Positions 8,319-11,649 of a DNA stretch of 11,649 nt are shown piece after piece. Source of the DNA: Nitrococcus sp. (GTDB lineage Bacteria; Pseudomonadota; Gammaproteobacteria; Nitrococcales; Nitrococcaceae). The notes below the pieces were generated by a model, which was given only the letters and a program-made list of their open reading frames with translations, ran no database searches and was not told the origin of the DNA. Position numbers and translations under genes: made by a program. Position 1 is the first letter of the stretch, and every line of letters begins with the position of its first letter. The DNA lies in the NCBI GenBank assembly GCA_030452365.1, contig JAKDMK010000042.1, forward strand, positions 1-11,649, read 5' to 3'.

Positions 8319-9377
8319 TCAGACGATCGGTGGCTCACCCTGCCAGCCCTGGTCTTCCTCGAGCTCGCGGTTAAAGGCCGCGACGTATTTCGCCACCCGC
8401 CGAACTGAGTCGAAGCGAGCGAGATGAAACAACGCCTCGCCCTCGTGCACCAGCGGCAGGTTGTTGCGACCGACCACGATGCCGTCGATACTCGCCTCCA
8501 CAGTGAGCTCACTCTCACCGAATGGGTCCGCGATGTAGCCAAGTGCCTGCCCTTTGTTGACATACGCGCCCAGCGCCACGGCGGCGCGGAAGATACCATT
8601 CTGCTCGGCTCGAACCCAGGTGCTGTAATTCGCTGCGTAATGCGACTCGGGCGCATTCCGGCTCGTGCGACCGCGAGGGATCATGCCAAGGTAGCGCAGC
8701 ACGCGGATGATGCCCTTGACCCCCGCCTGAATCGCAGCTTCGTTGAAGCGCAGCGCCTCCCCGGCCTCATAAGTAATCACGGGCTTGCCGGTGTCATTGC
8801 AGATCTGGCGCAGGCTGCCCTCGATCAGAGGCGCGTTGATCATGACCGGAACCCCGAACGCACGGGCCATTGCCGCGCAGCTCGGCTCCTCCAGGTTGGC
8901 GCGTATCTGCGGCAGGTTATCGCGGTGGATCGCCGCAGTATGCAAGTCGATGACATGGCTCGCGTGCGCCAGAATTTCGCGCATGAACAAGTGAGCCATG
9001 CGCGCGGCAAGCGAACCGCGCTCGCTGCCTGGAAAAGCGCGATTGAGGTCGCGCCGGTCCGGCAGATAGCGGGAGCGGGCGGCGAAACCGAAGACGTTCA
9101 CGATCGGCACCGCCAGCAAGCGACCCTTCAGGCGCTTTAGGGCTGGCAATAAAAGCACGCGGCGGATGATCTCCACGCCGCTGATCTCATCGCCGTGGAT
9201 GGCGGCACAGACGAGCAGAGACGGACCGTCCTCCCGGCCGTTGATCACTTGCACTGGCAATGCAACCGGCGCGTGGGTGTAGAGCAGTGCGGCCGGAATA
9301 TCGATGGTGCGCCGCTCGCCGGGTTGTATCCGATGGCCTGCGATTTCGAGGGAGGTGCGAGGGTTGTGTGCTTGCAC
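8319..9377 (-). CDS. Succinylglutamate desuccinylase/aspartoacylase-family zinc hydrolase (M14-type)
   Basis: The 352-residue protein belongs to the AstE/AspA branch of the M14 zinc carboxypeptidase fold, which hydrolyses N-acyl amino acids or related amides. The zinc-site pattern is complete: His61 and Glu64 in HGDE, and His146 in DLHT. RDLNRAFPG (109-117) carries the conserved Asn-Arg pair, and TYEAGE (202-207) carries the likely catalytic glutamate, probably Glu204. Residues from about 240 form a C-terminal beta-rich domain typical of the family. No arginine-catabolism (ast) genes are nearby, so AstE itself is unlikely and the substrate is unknown. The start is GTG 9377, 5 bases after the stop of the upstream carbonic anhydrase-like gene. 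The two are probably co-transcribed. A RimK-like gene, a partner I recall for this family elsewhere, is absent from the window. Confidence 0.85.
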   Translation of the reverse strand: MQAHNPRTSLEIAGHRIQPGERRTIDIPAALLYTHAPVALPVQVINGREDGPSLLVCAAIHGDEISGVEIIRRVLLLPALKRLKGRLLAVPIVNVFGFAARSRYLPDRRDLNRAFPGSERGSLAARMAHLFMREILAHASHVIDLHTAAIHRDNLPQIRANLEEPSCAAMARAFGVPVMINAPLIEGSLRQICNDTGKPVITYEAGEALRFNEAAIQAGVKGIIRVLRYLGMIPRGRTSRNAPESHYAANYSTWVRAEQNGIFRAAVALGAYVNKGQALGYIADPFGESELTVEASIDGIVVGRNNLPLVHEGEALFHLARFDSVRRVAKYVAAFNRELEEDQGWQGEPPIV

Positions 9378-9382
9378 TCGAC

Positions 9383-9916
9383 CTATTCCCGCGCCGCGCG
9401 GTGCAGCTCCTTGAGCCGCGTGTAGAAGTGGGCCGAATAGATCAGCTGTTCGCGCTCCTCGGTGGTCAATTCGCGCACGGCTCGCGCCGGCGTGCCGACA
9501 TAGAGCCGGCCCGACTCCAGTCTTTTACCGGGTGGCACCAGCGTGTTGGCGGCAATCATGACATCGTCGGCGACGTCGACCGCGTCCATGAGGATTGCCC
9601 CCATCCCGATCAGAACGCGGTTGCCCACCGTGCAACCGTGTACGATCGCTCGGTGGCCGATGGTGACATCCGTGCCCAGCCTCGTAGGCTGGCCTCCGGG
9701 AGTGTATGGGCCGTCGTGGGTGACATGAATCACCGTTCCATCCTGCACATTGCTGCGTGCGCCGATGCAAATGCTATTGATATCGCCGCGGATGACAGCC
9801 ATGGGCCAGATTGAGACGTCCTCGGCGAGCTCGACATCACCGATTACCAGGGCGGTCGCATCCACCCAAGCGGTGTCAGCCAAGCGCGGAGATCGGCCAT
9901 TGAAGGGGCGAAGCAT
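9383..9916 (-). CDS. Gamma-class carbonic anhydrase-like hexapeptide protein (YrdA/PaaY type)
   Basis: This 177-residue protein is a left-handed beta-helix made of hexapeptide repeats, with the usual length for the family. Features seen are Arg43 and Asp45 in RGD, and Gln58-Asp59 in NVQDGTVIHVTHD with His64 and His67. His88 and His93 in TIGHRAIVHG complete the three-histidine zinc site shared between subunits of a trimer. The C-terminal helix (LTTEEREQL to HFYTRLKEL) is typical. Family members bind zinc or iron and some are carbonic anhydrases; the catalytic glutamates of the archaeal prototype Cam are not evident, so activity is uncertain. The ATG at 9916 has AGAGGA close upstream. It is the first gene of a two-gene minus-strand unit that converges on the complex I operon. 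Confidence 0.9.
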   Translation of the reverse strand: MLRPFNGRSPRLADTAWVDATALVIGDVELAEDVSIWPMAVIRGDINSICIGARSNVQDGTVIHVTHDGPYTPGGQPTRLGTDVTIGHRAIVHGCTVGNRVLIGMGAILMDAVDVADDVMIAANTLVPPGKRLESGRLYVGTPARAVRELTTEEREQLIYSAHFYTRLKELHRAARE

Positions 9917-10027
9917 GTTCCTCTGCTCGAAGCGTGGTTATGGGCCTTGGGTCCAGTCGCTCCAGTGCATTGCGGCAGCGGAGAACGCCAGGATTTTACC
10001 CATCGCGAGGAGATACGCATAGCACAA

Positions 10028-10046
10028 GTGCATCGGCCGACTGCAC
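10028..10046. other. Near-perfect palindrome upstream of the carbonic anhydrase-like gene
   Basis: GTGCA and TGCAC flank the self-complementary TCGGCCGA, with one extra C breaking the symmetry. It lies about 110 bases upstream of the gene start at 9916. It could be an operator or a transcript hairpin. I could not place a convincing promoter around it. Confidence 0.35.
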
Positions 10047-10097
10047 GGGCAAAGCCTGTATTGTCCCTAGCACGGTCGGAGCCGGTTCGGTAGAGTT

Positions 10098-10149
10098 TGC
10101 CAAGACGCGCCGTGAATACGTCGCTGTAGCCCCTAAGGCCGCCGTCCAA
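10098..10149 (-). repeat. Dispersed intergenic repeat, copy 2 (truncated at the DUF2283 gene)
   Basis: Read on the minus strand, this copy has TTGGAC, then CGGCGGCC, CTACA (revcomp of 10125-10129), 5 variable bases and the core GTATTCACGGCG (10119-10108). It aligns with copy 1 from the hairpin loop onward: TTGGAC here matches AAGGAC there. The left hairpin arm of copy 1 has no counterpart. In its place stands the end of the DUF2283 gene, whose TAA occupies 10153-10151. The copies have diverged outside the core. Confidence 0.6.
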
Positions 10150-10150
10150 A

Positions 10151-10354
10151 TTATCCCGCGACTTCGTACTCGATTTTGCCCGCATCGGTGACACGCTTGG
10201 AGGCATCCAGGATTTCGAGCGACACTAGGTTTCCGAGCTCGTCGTAATCGAGGATCACGCCGGGCTTGTCCTCGTCGCTCTCGGCGACTGTCACGTGCTC
10301 ATCCCGGAGGAGTATGCTCAAAGTATCCGTCTTTTTGTCATAAGTGACCTTCAT
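10151..10354 (-). CDS. DUF2283-family small protein (possible antitoxin of a DUF4258 pair)
   Basis: The 67-residue protein MKVTYDKKTDTLSILL... matches the DUF2283 pattern: an N-terminal strand with a YDKKTDTL-type motif, then GVILDYDELGNLVSLEILDASK. Members are small cytoplasmic proteins of unknown biochemical role. They are often encoded beside a DUF4258-type or other small toxin-like gene and are therefore suspected antitoxins. The start at ATG 10354 is well supported: GGAGG lies 8 bases upstream, and the ATG overlaps the stop of the preceding DUF4258-like gene by 4 bases (ATGA). The frame is open further upstream, but that part is the shadow of the DUF4258 gene. The gene ends one base from a dispersed repeat copy. 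Family confidence is good; function is inferred. Confidence 0.85.
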   Translation of the reverse strand: MKVTYDKKTDTLSILLRDEHVTVAESDEDKPGVILDYDELGNLVSLEILDASKRVTDAGKIEYEVAG

Positions 10355-10644
10355 GGGTCGGTCCTCCAATATTTGGAAATCCTGCTCGTTTTGTACACGA
10401 TGACCACTTGCGCCGGCCTGCAATCCACATCCACAAAGACCCGGATCAGGTACACGCGGCCATCGAAGGCTATGCGTAATTGCAGTATGTCTCTCCCCGG
10501 CCGAACAGGCGCACGCTGCTCGGGATTCGTCAACACCCGGGCGTAGGAACTCCATTCAATGTCATTGAGTTTCTCTCTGCGGTCATGATCTCTCACCTTC
10601 CAACGCCCTACAGTAATTCTAAGGGGGTCTGGTGTCTCAGTCAT
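10351..10644 (-). CDS. DUF4258-like small protein (possible toxin partner)
   Basis: The 97-residue protein carries a helical segment HDRREKLNDIEWSSYARVL followed by TNPEQ. After that come beta strands LQLRIAFDGRVYLIRVFVDV and the ending VVIVYKTSRISKYWR. This order (helix, NPE, strands, VYxTSxIxKYW) is what I know from DUF4258-type proteins, which resemble RelE/barnase-like small nuclease toxins and are paired with small antitoxin-like proteins. No catalytic residue can be named. Its stop overlaps the DUF2283 start by 4 bases. ATG 10644 is the only reasonable start, but the 20 bases upstream are pyrimidine-rich with no Shine-Dalgarno site. Divergent coding sequence begins within 20-100 bases on the other strand, so its promoter, if any, lies inside foreign sequence. 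The first residues could therefore be wrong. Confidence 0.65.
   Translation of the reverse strand: MTETPDPLRITVGRWKVRDHDRREKLNDIEWSSYARVLTNPEQRAPVRPGRDILQLRIAFDGRVYLIRVFVDVDCRPAQVVIVYKTSRISKYWRTDP
10363..10367 (-). promoter_or_regulatory. Ribosome binding site of the DUF2283 gene
   Basis: GGAGG on the minus strand ends 8 bases before ATG 10354, inside the 3' end of the DUF4258-like gene. A strong own site on the second gene, together with the 4-base overlap, would let it be made in excess of the first. This fits an antitoxin-like role. Confidence 0.65.
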
Positions 10645-10662
10645 GTTGGCAGAGAGAGGGGG

Positions 10663-11268
10663 GTGGTGGTACACAACACCACGGCGCTGCGCTGCGGGAA
10701 AGTGCTGGAGAGACTGCCGGTATTGCTCGATCGCATGCGCGCCATGCTGGTGCGCTTTCTCAACACTGTACAGGCCGCGCACGTGAGCTTTCTCGACGCA
10801 GGCACGTTTGAACGCTGGAGCCAACCCAGTGCACGGGGCAATCGGCGATTGGCGGGCATCGATCTGAATAAAGTCCGCAACCGTCACGTCCTCGACGCCG
10901 TGGTGAGTCTTTCCACTGCACCGGATGGGTTCACCGTAGCGCAGGTGGCCGGCAAAGTGCGCGAGCGCAGCGGATGGAACGAAGAGCGATACGCGCACCG
11001 TCACGCAGCCTATGATCTGGCCAAACTGCGCGCTAAAAACTTCATCCACCGACCGGAGCGTTCGCATCGCTTCAACGCCCATCCGACCGCCATGCGCGCG
11101 ATGTGCGCGTACCTGTTGTTGCGCGATCAGGTAATCAAGCCCCTCCTGGCCGGCGTGGGCCGCCCACGTGGTCGTCCGCCCAAAACGCTCCATCCGATCG
11201 ATCAGCATTACATCCGCCTGCGCGAGGAAATGCATGCCACCTTCGAAACGCTCGGCCTCGCCGCCTGA
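10663..11268 (+). pseudogene. 5'-truncated remnant of a larger protein of unknown function (C-terminal part)
   Basis: About 200 codons are open to TGA 11268. The translation looks like a genuine protein: ALRCGKVLERLP, a helical segment, and GIDLNKVRNRHVLDAVVSL. A winged-helix-like stretch AAYDLAKLRAKNF (about 11001-11039) follows, then LLLRDQVIKPLLAG, the basic GRPRGRPPK (about 11159-11184) and DQHYIRLREEM. I recall this C-terminus from large proteins of several hundred residues, of unknown function, that occur in many copies in some proteobacteria. Here nothing upstream fits: before about 10663 the frame runs antisense through the DUF4258-like gene. No convincing start exists; GTG 10663 and ATG 10735 are the candidates. 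I read it as a decayed fragment, though a short standalone gene cannot be excluded. The listed start is approximate. Confidence 0.5.
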
Positions 11269-11311
11269 TCAAAAACTGACAAGATGTTGGTGTCCAGCTC
11301 GCGCTTAGCGC

Positions 11312-11536
11312 CTAGGCCGCATAGCGTAGGACTTCCACTTCGGCGTGGCGGGCAACAGCGGCTTCCCCCTGTGAGTAGACACGCGCAGCTACGGCCTCGT
11401 TGAGATAATATTCGCCGCAATCCTCGCATACCTGTGCCGGAACGCCCTTGACGACGACTACCGTGTTACCACGTTCTAAGGTTACTGTAGCGCGCCCCGA
11501 AGCGGTGCTGCCCGTCTTGCAGATTACACAGTTCAA
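11312..11536 (-). CDS. YgiT/MqsA-type zinc finger small protein (putative antitoxin)
   Basis: The 74-residue protein has two CxxC pairs, Cys3/Cys6 and Cys37/Cys40, in the arrangement of the YgiT-type zinc finger, the N-terminal zinc domain of the antitoxin MqsA. After CEDCGEYYLNEAVA only a short tail follows. The DNA-binding HTH domain of full MqsA (about 130 residues) is therefore missing, as in many standalone YgiT-like proteins. The start is TTG 11536: it is the only start codon before Cys3, AGGAGAG lies just upstream, and TTGA overlaps the stop of the preceding DUF4258 gene. The pair is a widely seen toxin-antitoxin-like arrangement. The gene ends 43 bases from the convergent remnant on the plus strand. 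Toxin neutralisation is inferred from context. Confidence 0.85.
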   Translation of the reverse strand: MNCVICKTGSTASGRATVTLERGNTVVVVKGVPAQVCEDCGEYYLNEAVAARVYSQGEAAVARHAEVEVLRYAA

Positions 11537-11649
11537 GATTCTCTCCTGTTTCGGTACTCATCATCCCAGCGTTGGGAGTCCGGGCGGTATACGGTCACCA
11601 CGAAACAGCCTCCGGTGACTCCGTCACGGCCAACCACGATATGTACTGG
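11533..11649 (-). CDS. DUF4258-family protein, C-terminal part (5' end outside window)
   Basis: Only 38 codons and TGA (11535-11533) are visible; the gene enters from the right edge. The translation PVHIVVGRDG...CFVVTVYRPDSQRWDDEYRNRR has the DUF4258 ending: strand, VVTVYxPDxxxWDDExRxRR. That is a common C-terminus in proteins paired with YgiT-type zinc finger genes. Its stop overlaps the TTG start of that gene by 4 bases, so the two form one transcription unit. Its ending differs from the DUF4258-like protein at 10351-10644 (VYKTSRISKYW), so the two are different subtypes and not a recent duplication. The role as a toxin is inferred from the pairing. Confidence 0.75.
   Translation of the reverse strand, partial: PVHIVVGRDGVTGGCFVVTVYRPDSQRWDDEYRNRRES
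11541..11547 (-). promoter_or_regulatory. Ribosome binding site supporting the TTG start of the zinc finger gene
   Basis: AGGAGAG on the minus strand ends 4 bases before TTG 11536 (6 bases counted from its GGAG), within the last codons of the DUF4258 gene. It justifies the non-ATG start. Confidence 0.7.

Noticed and set aside
8424..9140. Plus-strand open frame opposite the metallohydrolase gene
   Set aside because: The minus-strand frame has a complete M14 zinc site and family length. The plus-strand translation has no recognisable motif.
9260..9814. Plus-strand open frame opposite the gamma carbonic anhydrase gene
   Set aside because: It lies antisense to a clear hexapeptide protein and shows no domain of its own.
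9844..10206. Minus-strand open frame across the upstream region of the carbonic anhydrase gene
   Set aside because: It overlaps the carbonic anhydrase start, the palindrome, repeat copy 2 and the end of DUF2283. It has no ribosome binding site and no family resemblance.
10355..10555. N-terminal extension of the DUF2283 protein in the same open frame
   Set aside because: The extension is the shadow of the DUF4258-like gene. ATG 10354 has GGAGG at good spacing and matches the family N-terminus.
10645..11235. Much longer DUF4258-like protein starting near 11235 on the minus strand
   Set aside because: The extra part is antisense to the plus-strand fragment, whose translation looks like real protein. 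DUF4258 proteins are about 90-110 residues, which fits ATG 10644.
1..11649. CRISPR array, tRNA or rRNA genes, complete insertion sequence
   Set aside because: I saw no regularly spaced direct repeats, no tRNA cloverleaf or rRNA segment, and no transposase with flanking inverted repeats. The plus-strand fragment at the right end may derive from a mobile gene, but it carries no DDE-type motif that I can see.

Overview
The window is GC-rich proteobacterial DNA, almost certainly from a gammaproteobacterium. The NuoG C-terminus matches the Escherichia coli/Pseudomonas type: it has the SVHEP segment, the PGWNS-x-Q-x-x-NKFQ segment and the FGSDELS terminal domain. The other Nuo subunits also match E. 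coli counterparts in length and key residues. Genus cannot be set from this stretch.

Layout. (1) Positions 2-8018, + strand: the distal part of a respiratory complex I operon, nuoG (3' end), nuoH, nuoI, nuoJ, nuoK, nuoL, nuoM and nuoN. Genes are packed with 4-base ATGA overlaps (G/H, I/J, L/M) or gaps of 1-15 bases. Together they encode the end of the peripheral arm (NuoG, NuoI), the quinone-site subunit (NuoH) and the proton-pumping membrane arm (NuoJ-N). (2) Positions 8019-8318: a convergent intergenic region with inverted repeats and one copy of a dispersed hairpin-plus-core repeat. (3) Positions 8319-9916, - strand: a two-gene unit, a gamma-class carbonic anhydrase-like protein followed after 5 bases by an M14-type succinylglutamate desuccinylase/aspartoacylase-family metallohydrolase. 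(4) Positions 9917-10150: upstream region of the carbonic anhydrase gene, with a second, divergent copy of the dispersed repeat. (5) Positions 10151-11649: an accessory patchwork. It holds a DUF4258-like/DUF2283 pair on -, a 5'-truncated remnant of a larger protein on +, and a second pair on - (DUF4258, cut by the window edge, plus a YgiT/MqsA-type zinc finger protein). Each pair is joined by a 4-base stop/start overlap, as is usual for toxin-antitoxin-like modules.

The nuo part is ordinary apart from a 51-base tandem duplication that seems to lengthen the NuoN N-terminus by 17 residues. The less ordinary material is the right-hand end. Two different DUF4258 pairs lie about 0.9 kb apart around a gene remnant, and a repeat copy abuts the stop codon of one pair. 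I do not see a clearly new multi-gene system. The best candidate for a second look is this repeat-associated DUF4258 region. All family assignments come from reading the translated sequence; no database search was possible.
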